Source of the DNA: Hymenobacter lapidiphilus
GTDB taxonomy: Bacteria; Bacteroidota; Bacteroidia; Cytophagales; Hymenobacteraceae
NCBI RefSeq assembly: GCF_003417065.2
Contig: NZ_QVLT01000003.1
Location: forward strand, 62,001-126,000
Direction: 5' to 3'
Length of the DNA stretch: 64,000 nt
Of the stretch, positions 32,764 to 42,990 are shown one piece after another. Both the position numbers and the translations under genes were made by a program. Position 1 is the stretch's first letter; each line of letters begins with the position of its first letter. Under the pieces are notes generated by a model that saw only the letters and a list, made by a program, of their open reading frames with translations, was not told the origin of the DNA and searched no databases.

Positions 32764-33612
32764 ATGACCGTTCATACGCTCGATACCGGCTTGTTTAAAC
32801 TAGATGGCGGGGCCATGTTTGGCGTCGTGCCCAAGAGCATGTGGCAGAAGCTCAACCCGGCCGACGAGCACAATATGTGCACCTGGGCCCTGCGCTGCCT
32901 GCTGGTGGAGGACGCGGGCCGGCTGCTGCTCGTGGACACCGGCATCGGCGAGAAGCAGGACGAGAAGTTCCGCGGCCACTTTCACCTGCACGGCGACGAT
33001 ACGCTCGAAAAGTCGTTGCGCCGGCACGGCTACACTGCCGCCGACATCACCGACGTGCTGCTGACTCACCTGCACTTCGACCACTGCGGCGGCGGCGTGG
33101 TGCGCACTGCCGATGATGCCCTGCAACTGGCCTTCCCCAACGCCACCTACTGGAGCAACGAGGCCCACTGGAACTGGGCAACTGCACCCAACCCGCGCGA
33201 GAAGGCGAGCTTTCTGAAGGAGAACATCATGCCCATCCAAGAAAGTGGCCAGTTGCGCTTCATCGACCCGCAGGCCGGCGTACCGGCCGAGCTGGGCAGC
33301 CTGGCCGACCTGATTTATGTGGACGGCCACACCGAAAAGATGATGCTGCCGAAGCTGTCTTATAAAGGCCGCACCGTGGTATTCGCCGCCGACCTGCTGC
33401 CCAGCGCCCACCATGTGGGCCTGCCCTACGTGATGAGCTACGATGTGCGCCCACTGGTAACTATGGACGAAAAAGCCCGCTTTCTGCAGCAGGCCGCCGC
33501 CGAGAACTGGGTGCTGGTTCTCGAGCACGACCACCAGACTGAGTGCGTTACGGTTGAGCAAACCGAGCGCGGCATCAAAGTAGCCGAGAAGTTTTCGCTG
33601 GCGGAACTGTAA
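32764..33612 (+). CDS. MBL fold metallo-hydrolase
   Basis: 282 residues with the metallo-beta-lactamase metal site THLHFDHCGG at 101-110, an earlier LLLVDTGIGEKQ strand, and later ligands in VDGHTEKMM and LEHDHQTEC. The domain layout (long insert with SNEAHWNWATAPNPREKA) matches lactonase-like or quorum-quenching-type MBL proteins, but the substrate cannot be named. It is cytosolic. It lies between accA and the patatin gene, separated from both by palindromic repeats, so co-transcription is uncertain. Confidence 0.88.
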   Translation: MTVHTLDTGLFKLDGGAMFGVVPKSMWQKLNPADEHNMCTWALRCLLVEDAGRLLLVDTGIGEKQDEKFRGHFHLHGDDTLEKSLRRHGYTAADITDVLLTHLHFDHCGGGVVRTADDALQLAFPNATYWSNEAHWNWATAPNPREKASFLKENIMPIQESGQLRFIDPQAGVPAELGSLADLIYVDGHTEKMMLPKLSYKGRTVVFAADLLPSAHHVGLPYVMSYDVRPLVTMDEKARFLQQAAAENWVLVLEHDHQTECVTVEQTERGIKVAEKFSLAEL

Positions 33613-33629
33613 AATAGCGGTGAGATGGT

Positions 33630-33680
33630 GAGACCTGAGATGCTTCGCTTCACTCTGAATGACGTTGCATCTCAGGTCTC
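33630..33680. repeat. Perfect 14-bp inverted repeat before the patatin gene
   Basis: gagacctgagatgc (33630-33643) faces gcatctcaggtctc (33667-33680) exactly. The 23-nt loop contains ctctgaatgacg, reminiscent of the GTCATTC repeat family. It ends 15 nt before the patatin ATG. Confidence 0.8.
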
Positions 33681-33695
33681 AATTCCCTCAATTCC

Positions 33696-34499
33696 ATGTC
33701 TGAAAAAACGTTAGGGCTGGCACTTTCCGGGGGAGGGGCGCGGGGCATTGCGCACCTGGGCGTGCTGGCGGCGCTCGATGAGCTGGCGCTGCCGGTGGGG
33801 CGGCTGGCGGGCGTGTCGTCGGGGGCCATTGCGGCTACGTTTTACGCCGCCGGGGTTCCGCCGCGCGAGATTATGCGGCTGTTGCAGGGCGTCAGCATTC
33901 CGCGCCTGACGCGGGTGGCCCTCAGCCGCTACGGCCTGCTGCACATGGACGCGGTGGGGCGGCTGTTCGAGCAGCACCTGGGGGCCGGGGCCACATTCGA
34001 GCAGCTGCGGCTGCCCGTTACGCTGGTAGCCACCGATATTGAGGCGGGCGAGTCGGTGCGGTTTTCGAGCGGGCCGCTGGTGCCGCCGTTGCTGGCCTCG
34101 TCGGCCGTGCCCATTCTGTACCGGCCGGTGGTGTACCAGGGCCGGCAACTGGTCGATGGCGGCCTGCTCAACAACCTGCCCGTGGAGCCGCTGCTGGAAG
34201 CTGGCCATCCGGGCCTGGGGGTGGTGGGCGTGCACTGCAACCCGCCCAACCCGGCCGCGCAGGTCAGCAATATGCGCGGGTTGGTCGAGCGTACGCTTAA
34301 CCTGGCCATTGCCGGCAACACGGTGCTCAGCAAGCAGCTGTGCCACCTGCTAATTGAGCCGCCCGAGCTGCGGGCCTACCGCACGATGAGCTTCAGGCAG
34401 GCCAGCGAAATATTCGATATCGGCTACCGCCACACGCTGGCCCGGGCGCCGGAGCTGGTGGCGCTGCTCGAAAACGAGCTGCCCGGCCAACCCGGCTAA
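33696..34499 (+). CDS. Patatin-like phospholipase
   Basis: 267 residues. Residues 11-17 are SGGGARG (oxyanion hole), the nucleophile elbow is GVSSG with Ser41, and the catalytic Asp is in VDGGLLNNLPV near residue 150. These form the Ser-Asp dyad of the RssA/NTE type. It should be a cytosolic or membrane-bound lipid acyl hydrolase. The acyltransferase gene that follows on the same strand could act on related lipids, though the 135-nt gap gives no proof of an operon. Confidence 0.92.
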   Translation: MSEKTLGLALSGGGARGIAHLGVLAALDELALPVGRLAGVSSGAIAATFYAAGVPPREIMRLLQGVSIPRLTRVALSRYGLLHMDAVGRLFEQHLGAGATFEQLRLPVTLVATDIEAGESVRFSSGPLVPPLLASSAVPILYRPVVYQGRQLVDGGLLNNLPVEPLLEAGHPGLGVVGVHCNPPNPAAQVSNMRGLVERTLNLAIAGNTVLSKQLCHLLIEPPELRAYRTMSFRQASEIFDIGYRHTLARAPELVALLENELPGQPG

Positions 34500-34634
34500 G
34501 CCAGCCAGGCTGGTGCCCCGCCCCGAAGTCCGGGTATTTAGACGCTGCAGGCGCTTCGGTGCGGCAAATTATCTAGCTTTGAACTCTGGTAGCCCGTAAG
34601 TGGCGCCGCACTTTTCGTTTCCTGTTTCCCGCTT

Positions 34635-35204
34635 ATGGCGCGTCGTACTTCTACTTTCTGGTATCTGTTTTCGAAATTCCTGTTCTGGGTTTCCGGCTGG
34701 CGTTTGGGTTCGGTGGTACCGCCCAACATCAAGCAGGGAATGATGATTGCCGCCCCGCACACCAGCAACTGGGACTTCCTGTTTGCCCGGGCCGCGTTCT
34801 TTCTGATGGATGTCGACGTGAAAGTGACCATTAAGAAGGAGTGGACCACCATTCCGGTACTCGGGGCGCTGGTGCGCAGCCTGGGCGGCCTGGCCGTGGA
34901 CCGTAGCCGCAACAACAGCCTCGTGGATGGTATGGTGCAGCTGTTTAAGGAGCGCGAGGAACTGGTGATTCTTATCACCCCGGAAGGCACCCGCAGCTAC
35001 CAGCCCAAGTGGCGCAAGGGCTTCTACCACGCCGCTGTGGGGGCCGGCGTGCCCATTATGCTCGGCTACCTCGACTACAAAAACAAGGAAGCCGGCGTGG
35101 GCCCCGTGTTCTGGCCCACCGGCGACTACGAGAAGGACGTGGAGGAAATCAAGGCCTACTATCGCACCAAGACGGGCCGCTTCCCCGAAAAAGGCGTACG
35201 TTAG
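34635..35204 (+). CDS. Lysophospholipid acyltransferase (PlsC-like)
   Basis: 189 residues, smaller than classical PlsC. The acyltransferase motif HX4D is HTSNWD (His42, Asp47), and the second motif is ITPEGTRS at about 115-122. The N terminus is hydrophobic (FLFWVSGWRLGSVV) and may touch the membrane. It probably moves acyl chains to lysophosphatidic acid or a related lipid. A TAGCTTTG box at 34574-34581 may drive it; there is no TTG element at the right distance. Confidence 0.85.
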   Translation: MARRTSTFWYLFSKFLFWVSGWRLGSVVPPNIKQGMMIAAPHTSNWDFLFARAAFFLMDVDVKVTIKKEWTTIPVLGALVRSLGGLAVDRSRNNSLVDGMVQLFKEREELVILITPEGTRSYQPKWRKGFYHAAVGAGVPIMLGYLDYKNKEAGVGPVFWPTGDYEKDVEEIKAYYRTKTGRFPEKGVR

Positions 35205-35275
35205 AACATCCGGCGGCTTAATCCGGCGGCCGCAACGCCCCAGTGACTAGTACTGGCGGCCATTCATTCTCTCGT

Positions 35276-35857
35276 ATGGAAGATATCAAAGGATTTGTCT
35301 GGGTAATTGGGGCCATCGTCTTCTTTATCTGGCGAATGGTGCAGAAGGCTGCCGAAAAGGCTAAAGAGGCCCACGACCGGCAGCAGGCCCACCAGCCCGG
35401 CAGCGCGCCGGTGCGTCGGCCTGCCCCGTCGGCGCCGGCCGTGTCGTTTGAGGAGTTGCTGGCCCAGATGCAGCGCCAGAATCAGCCTGCCCCGCCGCCC
35501 TTGGCCGAGCGCGAACCACCCCAGGCGGAGTGGGAACAGGAGGAACAGGAGCAGGAGGCCCGGCCGGCCCGGCCTGTGGCCGCCGCCCGTTTCCCTCGCC
35601 CGGAAAACACCGAAGTCGAGCTACACTCCCAGGAACTGCCCGCCGCCGAAGCCCGCTCGCTCGAAGTCCCAAAGCGGGTGTTACGCCGCGGCTCGGCCCT
35701 GCCCCGCACCAGCACGCAACATGGTACTGAGGATTTCTGGAGCCAGAAGACAATTTCGCCTAAGCAAACCCGTCGCACCGTGAACGAGTTGCTACAAAAC
35801 CCGGCCAACCTGCGCGCTGCTTTCGTGCTCAGTGAAATTCTGCAGCGGAAGTGGTGA
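35276..35857 (+). CDS. Single-pass membrane hypothetical protein (193 residues)
   Basis: From the ATG at 35276. One transmembrane helix at 6-24 (FVWVIGAIVFFIWRMVQ), then a long polar tail rich in Gln, Glu, Pro and Ala, and at the end a more ordered segment TVNELLQNPANLRAAFVLSE. No domain is known. The topology suggests a membrane anchor with a cytoplasmic or periplasmic disordered arm. It follows the acyltransferase by about 70 nt. Confidence 0.7.
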   Translation: MEDIKGFVWVIGAIVFFIWRMVQKAAEKAKEAHDRQQAHQPGSAPVRRPAPSAPAVSFEELLAQMQRQNQPAPPPLAEREPPQAEWEQEEQEQEARPARPVAAARFPRPENTEVELHSQELPAAEARSLEVPKRVLRRGSALPRTSTQHGTEDFWSQKTISPKQTRRTVNELLQNPANLRAAFVLSEILQRKW

Positions 35858-35870
35858 GACGGTAGAAGGT

Positions 35871-35965
35871 GAAATCAAAGAGAGAAAGTCAAAAGCAAAA
35901 GCCGCTGAACGAGCCGTATGGCGTTGCTCAGCGGCTTTTACATTTGGCTTTCTCTCTTTGATTTC
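35871..35965. repeat. 18-bp perfect inverted repeat with inner terminator hairpin
   Basis: gaaatcaaagagagaaag (35871-35888) faces ctttctctctttgatttc (35948-35965) exactly. Inside lies a second hairpin, aaaagccgctga with tcagcggctttt (35897-35938). The element fills the gap between two convergent genes and is a likely bidirectional terminator. Confidence 0.85.
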
Positions 35966-35970
35966 TAAGG

Positions 35971-36642
35971 TTAGTCTTGCGTGAGGGCGTAGGAAACCAG
36001 GTTGGCGCCCATTTTGAGGGCGGCTTCGTGGGTGGCGGGGGTGTCTTCGGGGTAGGTGCCCATATCTTCCCAGCCGTTGCCTAGGTCGCTCTCGTAGCTG
36101 TAGAAGCACACCAGCCGGCCCTTGTACAGCAGGCCAAAGCCTTGGGGGCGCTTGCCGTCGTGCTCGTGGATTTTGGGCAGGCCCCTTGGGAACTGGAATT
36201 TCTGGTGGTAGATGGGGTGGGTGAAGGGCAGCTCCACGAACTCCAGGTCGGGAAATACCTTCTTCATCTCGGGCCGGATGAACTTGTCGAGGCCGTAGTT
36301 ATCATCAATGTGCAGAAAACCGCCCCCAATGAGGTAGCGGCGCAGATTGCGGGCGTCGGTGTCAGAAAACGTGACGTTGCCGTGGCCCGTCATATGCACA
36401 AAGGGGTAGGTGAGCAGCTCGGGCGAATCGAGCTCCACGGTGGCCTCGGCAGGGGCAATGTTGGTGTTCAGCGTCTGGTTGCAAAAACGGATGAGATTGG
36501 GCAGGCTGGTTTTGTTGGCGTACCAGTCGCCGCCGCCGCCGTAGTGCAGCTTGGCGATGCGGAAGCTGGGCGCCGGCGCCACCGGCGCGGCGGCCGTGAG
36601 CGAGAAGAGCAGGAGCAGCGAAACAAAGACGTATTTGGACAT
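35971..36642 (-). CDS. DUF4159 protein (exported)
   Basis: From the ATG at 36642: a signal peptide (MSKYVFVSLLLLFSLTAAAP) and then the DUF4159 domain, with FRIAKLHYGGGGDWYANKTS, YPFVHMTGHGNVTFSD and YLIGGGFLHIDDNYGLDKFI, to the C terminus. 223 residues, close to the family norm. The fold is related to glutamine amidotransferase-like proteins seen in Bacteroidota gliding or MoxR-type loci, but the function is not established. It is convergent with the membrane protein gene before it and divergent from the next gene. Confidence 0.85.
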   Translation of the reverse strand: MSKYVFVSLLLLFSLTAAAPVAPAPSFRIAKLHYGGGGDWYANKTSLPNLIRFCNQTLNTNIAPAEATVELDSPELLTYPFVHMTGHGNVTFSDTDARNLRRYLIGGGFLHIDDNYGLDKFIRPEMKKVFPDLEFVELPFTHPIYHQKFQFPRGLPKIHEHDGKRPQGFGLLYKGRLVCFYSYESDLGNGWEDMGTYPEDTPATHEAALKMGANLVSYALTQD

Positions 36643-36755
36643 TATAGCAGAAGCAAAAGCTGGCGGGACTTGCCTATAATTGCGGGCCGACCGGGAAAGT
36701 TCGGCTTGCCGTGCAAGGTAAGCACTGCCCACGCTTTACTACTGCTGCCTCGCCC

Positions 36756-37460
36756 ATGCCCCCGGTTCCGCTCGCCCTCGACCTAGCCTTCATCCTGACT
36801 GCTTTGGCCCTGGGGCTGCTGTTGCGGGCCGCGCCCCGGCATCGGCTGGCGTTAATGGCGAGCCTGGGGCTGTGGCTGCTGGGGCAGGCCGCGCTGGCGC
36901 TTAGCGGCTTTTACACCGTCACCGATACGCTGCCGCCCCGGTTCGCGCTGGTGGTGGGGCCGCCGCTGCTGGGGCTGCTGGCCCTGCTGGCCATGGTCCG
37001 GGGGCGCCGCTTTCTCGATGGGTTGCGCCCCGATTGGCTGACGCTGCTGCACGTGGTGCGAATACCCGTGGAGCTGGTGCTGTGGGCGCTGTACTACTAC
37101 CGGGCCGTGCCCCGGCTCATGACGTTCGGGGGCCGCAATTGGGATATTCTGATGGGAGTAACGGCCCCGCTGGTCTATTACCTGGCGTTCCGTCGGGGTA
37201 GGTTTGGGCGCGCCGGTCTGGTAGTCTGGAACGTGGCGGGGCTGCTGCTACTGGGCAACATCGTGCGGCTGGGGCTGCTGTCGGCACCGGGGCCGTTCCA
37301 GCAATTCTCGTTCGAACAGCCTAACGTGGCGTTGCAGAACTTTCCGTACGTGTGGCTGCCCGCTTTCGTGGTGCCGGTCGTGCTGCTGGCGCACGTGGCC
37401 GCGCTGTGGCAACTGGTTAAAGGAGGGGTTTCGTCAAAGGAAATCAGTAAGCGAAAATAA
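36756..37460 (+). CDS. Polytopic membrane protein, unrecognised
   Basis: 234 residues from the ATG at 36756 with about seven hydrophobic helices (LDLAFILTALALGLLLRA, LALMASLGLWLLGQAALALS, FALVVGPPLLGLLALLAMV, later LLHVVRIPVELVLWALYY, VWNVAGLLLLGNIVRLGLLS and a final PVVLLAHVAALWQLV). Charge is low and sits mainly in short loops (RAAPRHR, RGRRFLDG). I recognise no family signature. It is inner-membrane by composition. A longer start exists upstream but lies in the divergent promoter region. Confidence 0.7.
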   Translation: MPPVPLALDLAFILTALALGLLLRAAPRHRLALMASLGLWLLGQAALALSGFYTVTDTLPPRFALVVGPPLLGLLALLAMVRGRRFLDGLRPDWLTLLHVVRIPVELVLWALYYYRAVPRLMTFGGRNWDILMGVTAPLVYYLAFRRGRFGRAGLVVWNVAGLLLLGNIVRLGLLSAPGPFQQFSFEQPNVALQNFPYVWLPAFVVPVVLLAHVAALWQLVKGGVSSKEISKRK

Positions 37461-37551
37461 ACTACTTACATTAGTTAATTGGCTATATTGAGCATGTTAC
37501 TTCGTTGCGTTATGCGCTCGGGGGCTTGTTTAAACTGCTAGGTTTACTATT

Positions 37552-38268
37552 ATGAATAGTAGAATTCGTCGGCTGATTGCTTATTACGAAATGGAGCAGG
37601 CCAGTCTGGTCAAGCAGATTGAGGAGGAGCTGTCAGAATATGAATATCCTGCCTACCGAATGGCCCAACGACTCAATAAGGGCCTCAACGGAGTCAACCA
37701 GCAACTCCACATCCTGCATAATCTGCTCGATAAATTTTACGGGCAGAAGCAGCTTCTTACCGATACAGTGGCAGGACTAAAAGATGTGCTGGCCGCTGAT
37801 GAATCCTTTCGGGATGCGGAGTACTTACGGGAAATGATACAGGAAAAGCAGGCGCAGCTGCTGCAACTGGAGAAACAGAGCCGGACACCCCATCAAAAGT
37901 CCGATATCCTACGCAATACTTTGAGTAGGCTATTGAAGCAGGAGATAGCCGGTTTCGAATTCGTTTTCAGCCGTTCAGAAAAGGTAAGCTGCTACGTCCG
38001 CTTAGCCCGCCGAACCATTATTCTGACGCTGCCCCGGCTCCGGGAGCTACGGGAAAATAATAGGCTGGGCAGAAAAGCGCGGGCCCGGCTCCGCTCGTTG
38101 GGATTCCGTTATTATGACCACCAGGATAAGATGCTGCTCTTTCTGCACTTCGCCGACGCTACCGATTTGCAGCGGGTGTGGGAAGTGTTTATGAAACTAG
38201 CATTTGAGGTTTTCTACTACAGAGGTCTTGAGCCAACCGGGGAAATCTGTTATTTCGAAATTGAATAA
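37552..38268 (+). CDS. Coiled-coil hypothetical protein (238 residues)
   Basis: I do not recognise it. Residues 1-130 are helical with heptad-like patterns (YYEMEQASLVKQIEEELSEY, QQLHILHNLLDKFYGQKQLL, YLREMIQEKQAQLLQLEKQS), so a long coiled coil is likely. Residues 140-238 are mixed: KVSCYVRLARRTIILTLPRL, then SLGFRYYDHQDKMLLFLHFA and a Phe/Tyr-rich end. No signal peptide. It precedes RtcB by about 90 nt on the same strand. Codon use is less GC-rich than in its neighbours, hinting at separate origin. Confidence 0.7.
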   Translation: MNSRIRRLIAYYEMEQASLVKQIEEELSEYEYPAYRMAQRLNKGLNGVNQQLHILHNLLDKFYGQKQLLTDTVAGLKDVLAADESFRDAEYLREMIQEKQAQLLQLEKQSRTPHQKSDILRNTLSRLLKQEIAGFEFVFSRSEKVSCYVRLARRTIILTLPRLRELRENNRLGRKARARLRSLGFRYYDHQDKMLLFLHFADATDLQRVWEVFMKLAFEVFYYRGLEPTGEICYFEIE

Positions 38269-38293
38269 GCCTAAGTTGAGCCGCACAAAATAG

Positions 38294-40509
<2,216 letters not shown>

Positions 40510-40513
40510 GGGG

Positions 40514-40521
40514 CAAAGGTA
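40514..40521 (-). promoter_or_regulatory. -7 box (TACCTTTG) immediately before rsmE
   Basis: On the minus strand TACCTTTG is followed by cccc and the ATG. The position gives a transcript starting at or near the ATG. The -33 element is not obvious. Confidence 0.5.
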
Positions 40522-40654
40522 AGCGGGAAGTCGGCGGTTCGGGCCGGTTTTGGTGGGTTGCGTGCTGGGGCCGGGATAACGGCCCGCGGGTTTTTCGCGT
40601 AAGCCAGTCATATTCCTTCCGCGGGCCCCCGGGTCCATCTAATCAGCTAATCAG

Positions 40655-41920
40655 ATGAAAACCAAGCTCAAAAAACTTTCCGACCAGACCATTGTCATCA
40701 CCGGCGCCTCGTCGGGCATCGGCCTCGTAACGGCCCGACACGCGGCCAAAGCCGGCGCTAGGCTCGTGCTGGCCGCCCGAAGCGAAGAGGCATTGCGCCA
40801 ACTCACCGAAGAGCTCAGCCAGCAGGGTTGCGAGGTTATCTACGTGGTGGCCGACGTCAGCAAGCAGGCCGATGTGAAGCGCATTGCCCGCGAGGCCAAG
40901 CAGAAATTCGGCTCTTTTGATACCTGGGTAAACAACGCCGGCGTGTCGATGTACGGCAAGGTGGTCAACGAGTCCATCGACGACATGCGCCAGCTGTTCG
41001 AGACCAACTTCTGGGGTGTCGTGTACGGTTCGCTCGAAGCCACCGAACACCTGCGTCACCGGGGCGGCGCGCTCATCAACGTGGGCAGCGTGCTCTCCGA
41101 CGTTACGGCCATCCTGCAGACCATGTACAGCGCCAGCAAGCACGCCGTGAAGGGTTTCACCGACGGGTTGCGTACCGAGCTGGAAATGGAAGGCGCGCCG
41201 ATTTCGGTTACCCTGATTCAGCCGGCCGCCATCGACACGCCTTACCCGCTGAACGCCAAGAACTACCTGGACAAAGTACCCCAGCACGCGCCGCCCGCCT
41301 ACGCCCCCGAAACGGTGGCCGAGGCCATCCTCAGCTCTGCTACTTCGCCCCAGCGCAATATTCTGGTAGGCGGGGCCGGCAAGCTGTTCAAGGGCATGGA
41401 AGAGTGGACCCCGGCGCTGCTCGATAAGTTCATGGAAAAAGCCTTCGCGCCCATGTCGAAATCCGATAAGGCCGACCACCGCAACCGCCCCAGCGGCTTG
41501 TACGAGGGCGCGGGTCAGCTGCAGGAGCGCGGCAACTACCCCGGCCGCACCCGCGAAATCAGCACCTACACTAAGGCCAAGCTGAACCCCGCCGCCACGG
41601 CCGCTATTGTGGCCGGTACGGGCCTAGCCGTGGCCGCCATCATCAATGCGTTCAGCAAAGACGATGGTAATGGCAAAACTCCGGACAAAGCCAGCAAAAG
41701 CCCGCGCCGCGACCAGGATGAGAAGGCGACATCGACCTCTGGTAAAAGTATCGGCCGGGCTTCTGCCCAGAATTCCGACAATGTGGAGGACACCGGCAAA
41801 GGCGCCAACGGCTTCGGCCGCGCCCCGCGCGCCGGCTCGGCCGAAGCCACGCCCAGCGACGTCAGCGGCCCGGTAGCCGACAAGTCCAAGCAAGGCAAGC
41901 AGTCTGGATCCAAAAGTTAG
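40655..41920 (+). CDS. SDR family oxidoreductase with a C-terminal membrane and disordered extension
   Basis: 421 residues. The first 250 or so are a classical SDR: TGASSGIGLVTARHAAKAGA, VNNAGVSMYGKV, the active Ser in LINVGSVLSDV and the YSASK catalytic Tyr-Lys pair. After the SDR fold comes AATAAIVAGTGLAVAAIINA, a likely transmembrane helix, then about 90 residues rich in Lys, Ser, Asp and Gly. The tail is unusual for the family, which ends near residue 330 here. It may anchor the enzyme to the inner membrane. The substrate is unknown. Confidence 0.85.
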   Translation: MKTKLKKLSDQTIVITGASSGIGLVTARHAAKAGARLVLAARSEEALRQLTEELSQQGCEVIYVVADVSKQADVKRIAREAKQKFGSFDTWVNNAGVSMYGKVVNESIDDMRQLFETNFWGVVYGSLEATEHLRHRGGALINVGSVLSDVTAILQTMYSASKHAVKGFTDGLRTELEMEGAPISVTLIQPAAIDTPYPLNAKNYLDKVPQHAPPAYAPETVAEAILSSATSPQRNILVGGAGKLFKGMEEWTPALLDKFMEKAFAPMSKSDKADHRNRPSGLYEGAGQLQERGNYPGRTREISTYTKAKLNPAATAAIVAGTGLAVAAIINAFSKDDGNGKTPDKASKSPRRDQDEKATSTSGKSIGRASAQNSDNVEDTGKGANGFGRAPRAGSAEATPSDVSGPVADKSKQGKQSGSKS

Positions 41921-41935
41921 GCCCAGAGCGGCTAC

Positions 41936-41997
41936 GCCTGAATAAAAAGGAAGTCCCGCCCGGCAATTGCCGGGCGGGACTTCCTTTTTATTCAGGC
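41936..41997. terminator. Perfect 31-bp palindrome with no loop
   Basis: Arms 41936-41966 and 41967-41997 are exact reverse complements with no unpaired base in the centre. The core is cccgcccggcaattgccggg and A/T tracts flank it. It lies just after the SDR stop (+) and before the S1/P1 nuclease stop (-). Confidence 0.9.
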
Positions 41998-42050
41998 AAC
42001 AGACTTGACTTTGCTAGCAACCGCGGGCGGTAGCGAGTTTGCGCTAAGCG

Positions 42051-42836
42051 CTAACCCAAAATGTTGTTCAGCATACCGGCGAGGCGGACGCCGGCTTCCT
42101 GGATGCGCTGGCGCATCAGCACGCTGTGGGCGGGGTAGTAATCGTACTTCACCTCGGTGCCGTCGGGGGTGAGGGGGTAAAGCAGCTCAGAGGCCTGGTA
42201 CGACTCCCAAAGCCATTCGGCGGGCTCAGTGGCTTGCATGCGGCGCACCTCCGGGCGACTTATGCCGCAGTTGTACTGCTGAGCCATTTCGGTGTAGGTG
42301 AGACCCTGGTAGTCGAGCAGGCCCGAATCCCAGAGGCTGTGCAAATTGGTATCGCGGCCGCGGAACTTGAGCTTGATGTCGTTGCCGCCCTTGTCTTCGG
42401 CGTGGCCCGTGTGCAGGGGCTGGTGAATATCGCCCACGATGTGGATGACGTATTTGAGCGCGTCGCGTCGCTGGGCTGTGGTCTTGCTTTTATCGGCCAC
42501 AATGGCCATCTGGGTTTGCAGGGCGGTGTAGGCGTTGGGGCCAACGTTGGTGCGTAGCTCCGTCAGGTACTGGGCGTGGTCGAGGCCGGAGGGCGAGTTC
42601 ACGTAGTGCCAGGGGCCGGTTTCCTTGCCTTCGGGATAGTAGCGGATTTCGTCGGGCCAGGTGCTGACCAGCGCCATGTTCTCGGTGCCCAGCAGCAGCT
42701 GCACCTGCTGGCGGGCGCGGCGCGAGAGGTGGTGTTCGGCAATTTTGGCAATGGCCCGGTGGCCGTCGGCGCCCCAGGCCCACAGGCTTAGCGGCGAGAG
42801 AAGCAACAGCAACAACGGAAGCAGAAGTTTACGCAT
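42051..42836 (-). CDS. S1/P1 nuclease (secreted, zinc-dependent)
   Basis: 261 residues from the ATG at 42836. The signal peptide should be cut after LSPLSLWA, leaving an N-terminal Trp21 followed by GADGHRAIAKIAEHHL; in P1 nuclease the N-terminal Trp binds zinc. Further zinc ligands are in STWPDEIRYY, HYVN, VIHIVGDIHQPLH and NLHSLWDSGLL. It cleaves single-stranded DNA and RNA to 5'-mononucleotides and should be periplasmic or secreted, probably for nucleotide or phosphate scavenging. A TACTTTTG box lies 34 nt upstream (42870-42877). Confidence 0.92.
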   Translation of the reverse strand: MRKLLLPLLLLLLSPLSLWAWGADGHRAIAKIAEHHLSRRARQQVQLLLGTENMALVSTWPDEIRYYPEGKETGPWHYVNSPSGLDHAQYLTELRTNVGPNAYTALQTQMAIVADKSKTTAQRRDALKYVIHIVGDIHQPLHTGHAEDKGGNDIKLKFRGRDTNLHSLWDSGLLDYQGLTYTEMAQQYNCGISRPEVRRMQATEPAEWLWESYQASELLYPLTPDGTEVKYDYYPAHSVLMRQRIQEAGVRLAGMLNNILG

Positions 42837-42869
42837 GGGTAGGCGGCAGTAAAGTGTCGAACAAGGACG

Positions 42870-42877
42870 CAAAAGTA
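42870..42877 (-). promoter_or_regulatory. -7 box (TACTTTTG) of the S1/P1 nuclease gene
   Basis: Exact TAnnTTTG on the minus strand, 33 nt before the ATG. No TTG seen at the expected distance. Confidence 0.45.
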
Positions 42878-42934
42878 GCGCAAGTAAACGCAGCTAAGCA
42901 TCCGGCTGGTCGAAAAACCTTTCAACCGCAAAAA

Positions 42935-42969
42935 AACCGCCCCGCCGGCACAAGGCCAGCGGGGCAGTT
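42935..42969 (-). terminator. GC-rich hairpin with T-run after pckA
   Basis: aaccgccccgccgg pairs with ccagcggggcagtt, two mismatches, and the minus strand then runs into ttttttt. It lies 22 nt past the pckA stop. Confidence 0.75.
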
Positions 42970-42990
42970 TCAGGGTAGGAGCACTAACGG

